From positions 1,727,759-1,791,758 of the forward strand of contig CP070825.1 in the NCBI GenBank assembly GCA_020344415.1: a stretch of 64,000 bases of DNA, in the 5' to 3' direction. A model generated the notes under the pieces. It saw only the letters and a list, made by a program, of their open reading frames with translations. It was not told where the DNA came from and did not search any database. The position numbers were made by a program, and so were the translations under genes. This document shows positions 52,560-61,389 of this stretch, one piece after another. Origin of the DNA: Candidatus Aminicenantota bacterium (lineage in GTDB: Bacteria > Acidobacteriota > Aminicenantia > Aminicenantales > Aminicenantaceae). How positions within the stretch are numbered: position 1 is the stretch's first letter; each line of letters begins with the position of its first letter.

Positions 52560-53543
52560 TTACTGTGAGTAATATTTCGAATCCCACCAGAGCTTGATTC
52601 TTCTCATCCCTTCATTCAAGGATACAGCAGGATTATATCCGAGTTTATTCCTTGCCTTAGAAATATCAAATCGACACTTAAGGGTTAAAAACTTAAAGGC
52701 AACCCTGGACAAGAGTGGATGTTTTCCTGTCAGGCGTGCGAAAATATCCATAAGGAGAGCTACTCCCCAAGCAATGGGATAAGGGAACATCAGACGAATA
52801 TTTCCTTTGCCTGCAATGTGATTGAGGTTCGTGAAGAACTCACCAGTTGAAGTATCTTCGCCATCCGTAAGATTAAATATTTCACCCACAGCACTCTCAT
52901 TTTGATTCGCAAGACATAAAGCATCGACTAAATTATCAATATAAACATGCGGAAAAATCCCTCTTCCTCTGCTTATAAGAAGCATTAGATTTCTTTGCGC
53001 AAATCTCAAAGCTCTTGTCGTACATAGAGGGTCCCCGGGTCCATAAACAGCTGGAGGTCTTATTATCACCGTTGGAAGAAGGTGGCTGTATCTCCTGACA
53101 TATTGTTCGGCCTTTGCTTTTGACCTCAAATAATTTCCAGTAAAACGGCCATATGGCTGATCTTCCTGAATAACGCTACTCCCCTTTAGATCCTGAACAC
53201 CCATTGTGCTCAGATAAATGAATTTCTCAATATGTGAATCCACTGAGGCCTGGAGTGTATTCTTGGTTCCCAAATAATTAACCCGATAAAAGTCCCTGTA
53301 ATCTCCCCAATCACTCGCTAATCCTCCGATATGATAAACGACCTGGATCCCCCTGACTGCCTTTTCCAAGGAGGAAAAGTCCGTTAAATCTCCATAACAA
53401 ATCTCAACATTCTCAAGCTCTTTTAATTTCGTGATATTACTCGTGTTTCGAACAAAGGCTCTGGTCTCTACTTCATCCTCAGATAGTCTTTTGACTAAAT
53501 GTCCACCGATATAACCAGATGCCCCTGTGACAAGAGCTCTCAT
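52560..53543 (-). CDS. NAD-dependent epimerase/dehydratase (extended SDR)
   Basis: A 327-residue extended short-chain dehydrogenase: nucleotide motif TGASGYIGG (GxxGxxG, residues 6-14), DLTD, active-site Ser/Thr in YLSTMGV and catalytic Tyr/Lys in NYLRSK (YxxxK), and RPPAVYGPGDP. The 3-beta-hydroxysteroid dehydrogenase/NSDHL-like and hopanoid-associated epimerase branches are closest in feel. Substrate unknown. ATG 53543 is used rather than the TTG at 53549. No obvious Shine-Dalgarno. Stands alone 72 bp upstream of the XRE-ImmA gene on the same strand. Confidence 0.88.
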   Translation of the reverse strand: MRALVTGASGYIGGHLVKRLSEDEVETRAFVRNTSNITKLKELENVEICYGDLTDFSSLEKAVRGIQVVYHIGGLASDWGDYRDFYRVNYLGTKNTLQASVDSHIEKFIYLSTMGVQDLKGSSVIQEDQPYGRFTGNYLRSKAKAEQYVRRYSHLLPTVIIRPPAVYGPGDPLCTTRALRFAQRNLMLLISRGRGIFPHVYIDNLVDALCLANQNESAVGEIFNLTDGEDTSTGEFFTNLNHIAGKGNIRLMFPYPIAWGVALLMDIFARLTGKHPLLSRVAFKFLTLKCRFDISKARNKLGYNPAVSLNEGMRRIKLWWDSKYYSQ

Positions 53544-53640
53544 TTTCAATAATTTCGGAAATCAGCAAAAAAAATCTAAACTTAAATTATGCGCAAAAAA
53601 CAATCAAGTCCGGGCGCTCCACTCCCTCTCTCTAAGCAAC

Positions 53641-53705
53641 CTGGATTATTCGCTATTTGCTGCTCTAATCGAATAAGGTATCTGCATTTTTCATGAATAA
53701 TTCAG
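53641..53705. repeat. Hairpin of the CTGGATTATTC family
   Basis: CTGGATTATTC (53641-53651) pairs with GAATAATTCAG (53695-53705) with one mismatch. It lies 33 bp past the dodecin stop (minus strand). See also 4723-4759 and 44390-44423. Confidence 0.45.
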
Positions 53706-53738
53706 AGTAAATATCATCGTGAGATTAGATGTCTGTGT

Positions 53739-53945
53739 CTAATCTTGATACTTAAAGGAGACCTTTACTTTTGCTCGATAGGCAACGACTTTTCCATCTT
53801 CAACTTTCATATCAAACTCTACAACTTCTGCAATCCTCAGGTCCTTAAGGCTCTTCCCAGCCGTTTCAACTGCGTTTTTCGCAGCTTCCTCCCAGGAGTC
53901 AGGACTTGTTCCTATTAATTCAATAACTTTGTAGACGCTTTCCAT
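53739..53945 (-). CDS. Dodecin (flavin-storage protein)
   Basis: A 68-residue protein with the dodecin pattern: VYKVIELIGTSPDSWEEAAKNAV, the flavin-stacking region around residues 40-48 (VEFDMKVEDGK) and KVKVSFKY at the end. Dodecins form hollow 12-mers that bind riboflavin, FMN or CoA. Length is typical (65-71). Ribosome-binding site AAGGAGGGTAGCA. Own promoter at 53997-54025. Confidence 0.92.
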   Translation of the reverse strand: MESVYKVIELIGTSPDSWEEAAKNAVETAGKSLKDLRIAEVVEFDMKVEDGKVVAYRAKVKVSFKYQD

Positions 53946-53996
53946 TGCTACCCTCCTTGGTTGAAATTTCTAAACAATCTTTCCAAAGGTGGGAAA

Positions 53997-54025
53997 ACTG
54001 TAAAATTTTCTAAACCTTTTGTCAA
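53997..54025 (-). promoter_or_regulatory. Promoter of the dodecin gene
   Basis: Minus strand TTGACA (54020-54025), 17-bp spacer, TACAGT (53997-54002). Leader about 44 nt. Confidence 0.6.
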
Positions 54026-54032
54026 TCTCCTT

Positions 54033-54045
54033 GGGGACTGTCCCC
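54033..54045. repeat. Palindrome GGGGAC-T-GTCCCC between divergent promoters
   Basis: Six-bp arms, with partial A/T extension (TTTT after). It lies 7 bp from the dodecin -35 box and 9 bp from the VOC -35 box. Confidence 0.7.
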
Positions 54046-54054
54046 TTTTCTTGT

Positions 54055-54083
54055 TTGACATTCATCATGCTGTTCACTAATCT
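54055..54083 (+). promoter_or_regulatory. Promoter of the VOC gene
   Basis: TTGACA (54055-54060), 17-bp spacer, TAATCT (54078-54083), then AAAAGGAGATAT as ribosome-binding site before ATG 54116. Confidence 0.65.
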
Positions 54084-54115
54084 AATATCCGATTTCATGA
54101 AAAGGAGATATAGAA

Positions 54116-54484
54116 ATGTCAAGAGTCGTTCATTTCGAAATTAACGCGGATGATCCGGAAAGAGCCGTCAAATTCTATACTGAGGTCTTCGGATGGGAAA
54201 TCAAAAAATGGGAAGGGCCTATGGACTACTGGCTCGTTATGACTGGCCCCAAGGATAAGCCAGGAATAGACGGAGGTTTGATGAAACGGCAAGATCCGAC
54301 TGCGTCGACAATTAATACAATTGATGTCCCATCTGTGGATGAATATTCAGCAAAAATAACTGAAGCGGGTGGCAAAGTCATTCAGCCAAAACAAGCGATC
54401 CCCGGAGTTGGATATATGGCCTACTTTCAAGATTCGGAAGGAAACACAGTGGGCATTTTTGAAGAAGACACCTCTGCTCAATAG
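54116..54484 (+). CDS. VOC-family (glyoxalase/bleomycin-resistance fold) protein
   Basis: A 122-residue vicinal-oxygen-chelate protein: VVHFEINADDPERAVKFYTEVFGWEI at the N-terminus and YFQDSEGNTVGIFEED at the C-terminus. The first His (H6) and the last Glu are candidate metal ligands, as in the CFP32/27 kDa-antigen-like group. Function of this group is mostly unknown; methylglyoxal or bleomycin should not be assumed. Excellent ribosome-binding site. Divergent from dodecin. Confidence 0.9.
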   Translation: MSRVVHFEINADDPERAVKFYTEVFGWEIKKWEGPMDYWLVMTGPKDKPGIDGGLMKRQDPTASTINTIDVPSVDEYSAKITEAGGKVIQPKQAIPGVGYMAYFQDSEGNTVGIFEEDTSAQ

Positions 54485-54598
54485 AAAAAAGAAAACTGCT
54501 TAAAACCTGGTGTTAAACAATTCACCGGCATCAAAAGGGTGGAATGCGACCGGAAAGAGAAATATCTAAAGGCGATAGGAATCTTAAAGAACTATTCC

Positions 54599-56350
54599 CT
54601 ATTTTAGGGGTTCTACTGTCTTTTCTAATTGAATATAGTTTATGATATCAGAGGGGACATCTTTAACAGCGAGAGAGATGGTATAATTACTTGGATCTAC
54701 ATACATTTCCGCTAAATAGGGATATCTGCTTTTAACAGCAATCTCATAATCTTTGGAAGGTATCTTGATATCTTCAGTCAATTCATGACAGGGTGATATA
54801 TTGTTTGCCGAATCCATAAGAGCCATATACACTTTAATTTGCCCGATATAATTGTCGTCCTGAGGATACAACGTTAAATTCTTTATTGGGATAAGGATTT
54901 TTAGAGTCAAACGAAGCCTCTTCGATCCGGGCCTTGGCTCTACAGGCATGGCCTGCACTATAATGTTCATAGGATTATACTCGCGTTGAAGGAACAACCG
55001 TGAAGAGATGCTCTCTTTAATCTTCTCCTCCTGAGAAATCCTCATGTATCCATGCCGGAGACGAATATTATATTTCTCCCCTACTCCAACCAGCTTAACC
55101 TGAATAGAGTGATATTTATTATCTTCGCGATGAGGGGACACATATCCGAGTGAATAATAAAACTGAAGGTCATCCTCGATTCTCTCCAGGCCTGAGTCAA
55201 TATCATTGGTGTTTAGAATGGCAAGCCCGCCTGTATCGTGCGCCATCAGTTTAAGAGCGTCATCTGTTATTCTCGAAGTAGGTTTAACCATCCCAGAACC
55301 GCGAGAATAAACATTCCATCCCGCCTGCTTGTCTGCTGAGAGAGTCATGCTCTCAAGTCCTTTAGCATTGATGGGATAAAGAGCAATTTCATTCGCATTA
55401 CATCTTGCTGTCATTTCTTTAAAAATCTTTGTGGCATTATAATTCATGGCTTCTGCCCTAGCGTTTCCTACAGGAAAGGCTTGATCAAGGAAAGTGAAAA
55501 CTTCCTCACCTGGATTTATAGGCAATCCATCGCTGACATAAATCAATATTTTTTTACCCTCGATTCCGATTAAATGATCTGTAAAAGCATTCAGGGATTT
55601 CATGGAGTATATAAGGTCGTTTCGCTCGGCCTCTACATAGCTCCTGGCATAGCCTAAAGTCCTATCATAATTATCATATTTGCTAATCTGCGTTGATTCT
55701 GTGGCCATTCTGTTCAGCTCTTTTCTCATATCTTCTTTGGCCCTTGCTCGTAAAAGAGACTGGCCAGAGCGTTTTTTTACTTGATTTATAGCATGGAGAA
55801 GTTGCCCTTCATTCGAAGTGAATTCCTGTAAGATTTCAAGTTTTTGATCGAGAGAAACCACCATTCCCTGGTTGTTATTGTTTTCAGGAGAAAAATTATT
55901 TCGAATGAATGACTCTAATTTTTTTATGCTCCAATTTCTATTCAGGGGATGGAGATGCCAGTTATCAAAATAAATAATAATTTTATTCTTCATCTGGAAA
56001 GTACTCTCGGGCAAGGGTTTTAAAGGTTTCTCTTTTTCTTTTTCAGGCACAGAGGCATAAACTTCCATTTCCTTGACTTCATAAAAATTCGTCAATTTCT
56101 GGAGCAAGCCATCTTCGTAAATTTCAAAATTCTCAGGCTTCAGGTCTATGATTCGATTTCCTTTTTTGTCAGTTACAATAACATGAACATTGGTCACAAT
56201 AACTTCCACCTCGTAGGTAGGTTTGGGAATTTTCTGTTTTTTCTGTTGCGTGAAGCTTTTGTATGGTTCCAACGTAAAAGTAACCGGGCTTAGGAAAAAA
56301 AGGATGAAGATGCTGATAAATGCGAGCAGGATTATTTTTTTGAATGCCAT
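54599..56350 (-). CDS. VWFA-related protein of the Acidobacteria type
   Basis: A 583-residue exported protein. After a signal peptide (about 1-28) comes a segment typical of the VWFA-related Acidobacterial domain: VIVTDKKGNRIIDLKPENFEIYEDG, then a von Willebrand A-like fold (KIIIYFDNWHL, ILIYVSDGLPINP) whose MIDAS motif is not canonical DxSxS, and a C-terminal beta-rich part (VQAMPVEPRPGSKRLRLTLK onward). ATG 56350 behind TTGAGGAAA is preferred to the ATG at 56365. It follows the TonB receptor after a strong hairpin. Role unknown; probably periplasmic or surface. Confidence 0.85.
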   Translation of the reverse strand: MAFKKIILLAFISIFILFFLSPVTFTLEPYKSFTQQKKQKIPKPTYEVEVIVTNVHVIVTDKKGNRIIDLKPENFEIYEDGLLQKLTNFYEVKEMEVYASVPEKEKEKPLKPLPESTFQMKNKIIIYFDNWHLHPLNRNWSIKKLESFIRNNFSPENNNNQGMVVSLDQKLEILQEFTSNEGQLLHAINQVKKRSGQSLLRARAKEDMRKELNRMATESTQISKYDNYDRTLGYARSYVEAERNDLIYSMKSLNAFTDHLIGIEGKKILIYVSDGLPINPGEEVFTFLDQAFPVGNARAEAMNYNATKIFKEMTARCNANEIALYPINAKGLESMTLSADKQAGWNVYSRGSGMVKPTSRITDDALKLMAHDTGGLAILNTNDIDSGLERIEDDLQFYYSLGYVSPHREDNKYHSIQVKLVGVGEKYNIRLRHGYMRISQEEKIKESISSRLFLQREYNPMNIIVQAMPVEPRPGSKRLRLTLKILIPIKNLTLYPQDDNYIGQIKVYMALMDSANNISPCHELTEDIKIPSKDYEIAVKSRYPYLAEMYVDPSNYTISLAVKDVPSDIINYIQLEKTVEPLK

Positions 56351-56400
56351 TTTCCTCAATTCCATAAAAAAATCAAAAATAATAACTAGATCTAGAGGAA

Positions 56401-56441
56401 ATGAAGAGGCTGGCCCCTCTTTAAGGTGCCAGCCTCTTCAT
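56401..56441 (-). terminator. Hairpin between the TonB receptor and VWFA genes
   Basis: ATGAAGAGGCTGGC (56401-56414) and GCCAGCCTCTTCAT (56428-56441), perfect 14-bp arms and a 13-nt loop, 15 bp after the receptor stop. No immediate U-run, so it could also be an mRNA-stabilising structure. Confidence 0.6.
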
Positions 56442-56455
56442 GTTTCAACTTCAGG

Positions 56456-59400
56456 TTAGAACCTTATTCTGGCTCCGACATATAGTCTCATGGGCATCAG
56501 GATTTCCGTTATCTCTTGATAACCCCATTTTGGTTCATTGTGGGCATACTGAAGATCGATACCAGCCTGATTATTAGTAAGGTTGTAAACATCGAGGAAC
56601 AGATCAACAACTGCCGTATCGTAAAGCCTTATTGCGTAATTGAACTTTAAATCAACTTGATAATAACTTTGGGTTTTCTCTTGTCCGGTTTTTACATATG
56701 TACCATCATCCAGCGGCCAATTGTAATAAATGTCGTATCTATCAGGGTAAAAGTCAAAAGATTCAGTGTATTTCATTCCTGTATTCCAGTAGAATAGGCC
56801 TCCAATATCCAAGCCAAACGGAGTTCTGTATGTGCCGAAGATTTTTATCTTGTGAGGAATAGTTCCAGGAGTAGGTCCCCACATCCAATCATTTCTTGGG
56901 TCGAGGAAGATAAAATCACCTTGAAGGTCTGCATTTGCATCAGACTGGCTGTTCCCAAGAGCGTACTTGTACGAATACTGGGCAACTATAAAAGAGCCGG
57001 TTTCGAATCGCTTTGAGACTTCAAAGTCAATACCGTAGATGTCTCTTTTAGCTCCCCAGAGGTTAGAGAGGAAATAGTTGATATTGGGAGGCGGACCTTC
57101 CGGCGGATAGCCAAAATCCTCAAAAGTGAGAGCGAGATGGGAATAATCGTCCGGCATATGTTCAACATAAGTGAAGAGATCATAATCTTCAATAATTCTA
57201 CGGTCTCCGCGATAATATCCCTGGGTTGCAATAACCAGTCCATTACCTAAATCAATTTCATGAGTCAAGGAAAACTCTCTGGCAAAACCATCTCTTGTGC
57301 TCGGGGTCCACTCACAATCTCTCTGTTTTTCTCCTCCACGTATGCGAAAAGTGTACCAGTCGTTGTTAAGCCAGATCTGCTCGTGACGAACTCGTCCAGA
57401 AAGGTTTCCAGCAAAGTGGACCATGCCCATAGGCGTGGGATCAGAGAAGTGCCCGTAGAAGGCTGTTAATTTGTGGGTTCCTCTCCCACCGATATTCCAG
57501 ACCAATCCTATTCTGGGCAGAAACACAAAATCCATATTAAGGATTGTTTCACCTTTCGAGTCTTTGTAATGGTGATTTTCTACTCTCACCCCAGCATTGA
57601 GCGTGAAGTAATCACTGATTTTCCAGTCGTCCATGAGATAGCCAATCCAGCGCTGGGCACGAACTTTATTAGGACCTTTTTCGACCTGATAGGTTCTCAT
57701 GAAGTTCAACCCGTTTTCACCCATAGCACTATAGGTTGCCGCTTTCAACTCATCGGAAGTAACAACGCCATCCCCGTTTGCATCATATGCATCAGAGGTT
57801 GGACCCCAGTGTGAATTCAACCAGGGAACTAGCCTCTCATCGAATTCGCTATGCGGCATAATGCCTACATCGTAAAGTTCTCCAAGAGTAACTCCGACAA
57901 GACTAGGATCCAAAGAAGAACGGACTTCTCCTAATGGATAAAATACGTCGTCCTTATCATACTCATTGGTGTACATTACACCCGATTTGATCCGCATGTT
58001 GCCTAAATACAATTCAGCATTTAGACTGAATTGATCCCTGGTGTTTCTATTATCGGCACCATCCGAATAGCTCCCAAACTGGAATTGCTCAATGGGCGGG
58101 TATTCTCCAGGCATAAAATAAAGCCTGTCCTCAACGCCTGCATCTGGAAAGCGGGGACCAAGCTCATATCCCCACCAGTAATGTCCGTAACGAAAATCTA
58201 CGATGAGGTTCTCTCCAAAGATCCTCTGATAATAACCGCTGTAGACACCCATATTGTAGTCGTATAAGGGCTGACGAGTCTTGATTTCGGTCTTATCACG
58301 GGAACCCTCAACAGTATAGTCATCCAAGAAATACAGAAAAGTAAATGAATCATTCGGAGTCAACTTGAATGAGGCTTTGCCAAAAAGCCCTGTTCTTTTC
58401 TGTTTGTAGTTTACTTCCTCGCGGATTGAAGAAGCGGATTCTGAGAGCCTGAAATCTTTTGCATTGTTTCTGTATTGTCCAGAAAGAAAAAACCAGACTC
58501 TATCCTTCAATAACGGGCCGCCAAAAGTTGCCGCAGTATCATATTTGTTGTCTTTGAAGCCCTCGAGCATTGTGGAATCATCCGCACTATCATATGCGCT
58601 CCCGCCGTAATCCAAAAATAATTTGGCGGGTTGGAAATAAAAGTTTGCAGAGCCTGTAAATCTGTTTCCTCCTGACTTGGTCACGATGTTTCCTACAACA
58701 CCTTTACCTCCTCCATATTCAGCTGGAACACCTGAAGTCATAAGTTCCTGCTCCTGGATGACCTCGTTGTTAAAGGTCATTAAGGCTCTCTGAGCTGCCA
58801 TTCCAGTAATGTTTACTCCATCCAAGAAATAGACATTATCTCTGGAGCCACGCTTGCCTCCTCCTGTATCTACGTTTATCGCTCCTTGGAAACCTCGGTC
58901 CCAGTAATTCATGCCGCCTTTACCAGCTGGATCCTGAGAGAGATCTCTGCCCCCAGAGTTGGGAACCATGTTGACTCCAGCTGCCAGCTGGAGATATCCA
59001 ACAAAATCTCGAGCTATTGGAAGAGATTCAACGATTTCATGAGTTACATGCTCTGCTATAACAGATTTTGTGGTGTCCACAGCAGGAGTAACAGCGACAA
59101 CAGTTATGGATTCCTCAATCGTTGCCTGTTTCAACTCAATCTGAAGAACGGTTTGTCTATCCAGAGATACTTCAATGCTTTCTGAGGTTTTTTCCTGGAA
59201 TCCTGGAAGAGAAGACTTGATTTGATAAATCCCCGGGGTTAAATTAACAAACAAAACCTCTCCAGCCGCGTTTGAAATTAAAGTCTTTTCCCCCATCATA
59301 ACAGGACTTGAGAGAGTCAATGAAACGCCCGGAAGGGCCGTACCTTCATCATCAACGACTGTGATTTTCAGAGTTCCACTTTGAGTTTGAGCGAAAAGTG

Positions 59401-59458
59401 CAGAAGATGCAATCATAAGAACAGCAACTAATATAGATAAAGTTTTGAACTTTCTCAT
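56456..59458 (-). CDS. TonB-dependent receptor with carboxypeptidase-regulatory domain (Oar-like)
   Basis: A 1000-residue outer-membrane receptor: signal peptide (about 1-23), CarboxypepD_reg-like domain (about 28-105: LKITVVDDEGTALPGVSLTL), plug (about 115-235: VYFLDGVNITGM, VPAEYGGGKGVVGNIVTKSGG), and a long barrel ending MRLYVGARIRF with the terminal Phe expected for insertion. An EF-hand-like loop DANGDGVVTSDEL lies near residue 558, in what should be an extracellular loop. No SusD gene adjoins it, which sets it apart from SusCD pairs; Oar-like receptors of Acidobacteria are usually solitary. Substrate unknown. Confidence 0.92.
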   Translation of the reverse strand: MRKFKTLSILVAVLMIASSALFAQTQSGTLKITVVDDEGTALPGVSLTLSSPVMMGEKTLISNAAGEVLFVNLTPGIYQIKSSLPGFQEKTSESIEVSLDRQTVLQIELKQATIEESITVVAVTPAVDTTKSVIAEHVTHEIVESLPIARDFVGYLQLAAGVNMVPNSGGRDLSQDPAGKGGMNYWDRGFQGAINVDTGGGKRGSRDNVYFLDGVNITGMAAQRALMTFNNEVIQEQELMTSGVPAEYGGGKGVVGNIVTKSGGNRFTGSANFYFQPAKLFLDYGGSAYDSADDSTMLEGFKDNKYDTAATFGGPLLKDRVWFFLSGQYRNNAKDFRLSESASSIREEVNYKQKRTGLFGKASFKLTPNDSFTFLYFLDDYTVEGSRDKTEIKTRQPLYDYNMGVYSGYYQRIFGENLIVDFRYGHYWWGYELGPRFPDAGVEDRLYFMPGEYPPIEQFQFGSYSDGADNRNTRDQFSLNAELYLGNMRIKSGVMYTNEYDKDDVFYPLGEVRSSLDPSLVGVTLGELYDVGIMPHSEFDERLVPWLNSHWGPTSDAYDANGDGVVTSDELKAATYSAMGENGLNFMRTYQVEKGPNKVRAQRWIGYLMDDWKISDYFTLNAGVRVENHHYKDSKGETILNMDFVFLPRIGLVWNIGGRGTHKLTAFYGHFSDPTPMGMVHFAGNLSGRVRHEQIWLNNDWYTFRIRGGEKQRDCEWTPSTRDGFAREFSLTHEIDLGNGLVIATQGYYRGDRRIIEDYDLFTYVEHMPDDYSHLALTFEDFGYPPEGPPPNINYFLSNLWGAKRDIYGIDFEVSKRFETGSFIVAQYSYKYALGNSQSDANADLQGDFIFLDPRNDWMWGPTPGTIPHKIKIFGTYRTPFGLDIGGLFYWNTGMKYTESFDFYPDRYDIYYNWPLDDGTYVKTGQEKTQSYYQVDLKFNYAIRLYDTAVVDLFLDVYNLTNNQAGIDLQYAHNEPKWGYQEITEILMPMRLYVGARIRF

Positions 59459-59756
59459 ACTGTTTTATTCTCCTTCTCCCTAATATTCGGGAAAATTTTT
59501 GGCTTTGCTCCTCGTTTGTTTGACAGAAGCTTAGCTAAATTTACCATTGCCCTAGAATAAAAATTCAAACATTGATTTTTCATTCCAAACCTATAGCCAT
59601 TAAAATATGAATATCTGCTGGATTCTCACCTCCATTTGTTCTAAAGGATATGTTTAGTTTCAGAATTTCATATATGTATTCGTTCAAAAATAGATCTTTA
59701 CACATTTCAGATTCTTTTAGTTAGCAAAATTTATGCCATATCTTGATTCTTTTCTA

Positions 59757-60125
59757 TCTTACAGAAATTAATGAAATTAGAGAGAAATAGGAAAATCCTG
59801 CAAACTAAATATTATTCAATTAAGCAAATTTCTATTCAATTATTTGAATCCAAAATTTTGGAAGGATGAGACTTCAATTAACTTTACATTTAAGTCTTAA
59901 ATATAGTGATTAATATTATTTAGTAAGAAATGTAATGCATTCCCCAATCGCCTCCTATCCATATTTTCCGATTTCTATTACTTTAGTAATTATGAGCATT
60001 TTTTTTCTTGGTACACTTATTTTTTTTTTATCTTACTGCAATTAAAGAAATTAGAAAAAATGATAAATACTGATCATCCAAATAAACAAATTCCCATTCA
60101 ATTATTTGAATCCAAATATTTGGAA
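59757..60125. repeat. Diverged direct duplication of about 100 bp, in the 714-bp AT-rich gap
   Basis: The gap 59459-60172 has no gene. It contains two similar stretches, 59757-59863 and 60031-60125. The best-kept part is 39 nt (59825-59863 and 60087-60125), each containing ATTCAA-TTAT-TTGAAT, followed by a perfect palindrome, CCAAAATTTTGG in one copy and CCAAATATTTGG in the other. These could be protein-binding sites upstream of the TonB receptor (minus strand). The remainder is simple AT-rich sequence. Confidence 0.6.
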
Positions 60126-60172
60126 TAACGAGGGGGTTAATGGATTTTACGCGGGGTTTTCAAAAATGGTTC

Positions 60173-61075
60173 TTATTTTATATTCTCTAGCAATTTTTTT
60201 GCTAGTTCTGCCTTTTCAGACTCAGGCGCCAGTTCGATGACTTTCTGAAAGTTCCTTCTGGCCTCTCCCGTATCCCCTTTATTAAGGTCCGCCAAAGCTA
60301 ACTGATAATAAGCATTAACATAATTGGAGTCCAACTGAATGCATCTTCTTAAATTATCAATAGCCAAATCAACCTCTCCATTATTAAACAAGAGAATGCC
60401 AATGTTATAAAAAAGACTGGGATCTGTGAGACTATTTTCATCGAGCCGATTAAAATATTTCATTCCTTCCTCAAGCTCGCCTCTTTGAAAATAAATGGCA
60501 CTGAGATTAATGAGAGTATCCCGTGATTGAGGTTCCTTCTCCAACACAAGCTTAAAGTTCTCTATGGCTTTGTCTAAATCATCCAGTCTGTAGTAACAAA
60601 GCCCAATCTTCTCATACGCCTGGAATAGATCTTGATTCTCAACCAGAACTCTTTGATATTCCTGTAACGCTTCAGCATATTTTTTCTCCTGGTAAAGCAC
60701 ATCTCCTTTGCTCAAAGGTGATTTTGGAATAAGGGAAAGCTTAATATCAATAGGCATATTCTTTTTAATAGCAGAGAGCTTAATATTAATATTTTGCGGC
60801 TTATATCCTTCAGCCATAAAGCCAATGGTCCATGCACCCGGGCGAACATTAGCCTTTCTCCATATACCCTTTTTATCAGTTGTTAATTCATATTTTTTTC
60901 CATCTTCAGAAAATATTAAGATAACCTTGGCTCCTGCAATAGGTTTTCCATCTTCTGATTTTACTGTGCCCTCCACAGTAGCAAAGGTTTTTGTGTATAC
61001 AGTATTAAGGCTAATCAAAATCACTATTGTGAAAATAATCATTATCTTTGCCGATGCACTCATTAGTTTCTTCAT
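60173..61075 (-). CDS. Exported carboxypeptidase-regulatory/TPR protein
   Basis: A 300-residue exported protein (signal peptide about 1-30). Residues 32-115 form a CarboxypepD_reg/Cna-B-like beta sandwich (FATVEGTVKSEDGKPIAGAKV, RPGAWTIGFMAEGYKP), followed by at least four TPR units (about 125-295: ALQEYQRVLVENQDLFQAYEKIG, AIENFKLVLEKEPQSRDTLINLS). Probably a periplasmic scaffold. Such combinations are frequent next to Oar-like receptors in Acidobacteria relatives. Ribosome-binding site GAGGTGG. Partner not known. Confidence 0.85.
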   Translation of the reverse strand: MKKLMSASAKIMIIFTIVILISLNTVYTKTFATVEGTVKSEDGKPIAGAKVILIFSEDGKKYELTTDKKGIWRKANVRPGAWTIGFMAEGYKPQNINIKLSAIKKNMPIDIKLSLIPKSPLSKGDVLYQEKKYAEALQEYQRVLVENQDLFQAYEKIGLCYYRLDDLDKAIENFKLVLEKEPQSRDTLINLSAIYFQRGELEEGMKYFNRLDENSLTDPSLFYNIGILLFNNGEVDLAIDNLRRCIQLDSNYVNAYYQLALADLNKGDTGEARRNFQKVIELAPESEKAELAKKLLENIK

Positions 61076-61133
61076 ATATCCACCTCTTATTGGAAACCTC
61101 GCATATATTCTTTAGTTAATTATAGCAACAAGA

Positions 61134-61297
61134 ATTGAGAATATCAAAAAAGAATATGGGGTCAGGTCTTGCTCTCTGCTTTTTTTTAGTAAATAGCCTT
61201 CAATCCTTGCTATTTGATCTTTTATGCGACAAGAGAAGGAAATCAGAGTCTGTTGCCGAGATAAAAAGGCAAAAAACGAGATCTGCCCCCAATTCTC
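61134..61297. repeat. Dispersed palindromic repeat with extended outer arms
   Basis: GGGGTCAGGTCTTGCTCTCTG (starting 61157 to 61160) is inverted against AGGCAAAAAACGAGATCTGCCCCC at 61267-61290. Short outer arms ATTGAGAA (61134-61141) and TTCTCAAT (61293-61300) continue the dyad. No ORF apart from one spurious frame. It sits between the divergent genes at 61075 and 61390. Confidence 0.7.
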
Positions 61298-61316
61298 AAT
61301 CCTTTTTATCCTTTTC

Positions 61317-61346
61317 TTGACTTAATTAATTTTTTGGAGATATATA
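61317..61346 (+). promoter_or_regulatory. Promoter of the DUF1028 gene
   Basis: TTGACT (61317-61322), 18-bp spacer, TATATA (61341-61346), 26 bp after the repeat. Ribosome-binding site AGAGGAGGTAC before the ATG at 61390. Confidence 0.6.
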
Positions 61347-61389
61347 TTTACACGCATGCAAAAATGCCAAATATAAGAGGAGGTACTTT

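Noticed and set aside
56456-59458. SusC of a SusCD polysaccharide system
   Set aside because: No SusD-like gene adjoins and the domain order fits solitary Oar-like receptors.
2391-61297. CRISPR array from the repeated sequences
   Set aside because: Copies are kilobases apart, palindromic and of unequal length, with no spacers or cas genes.
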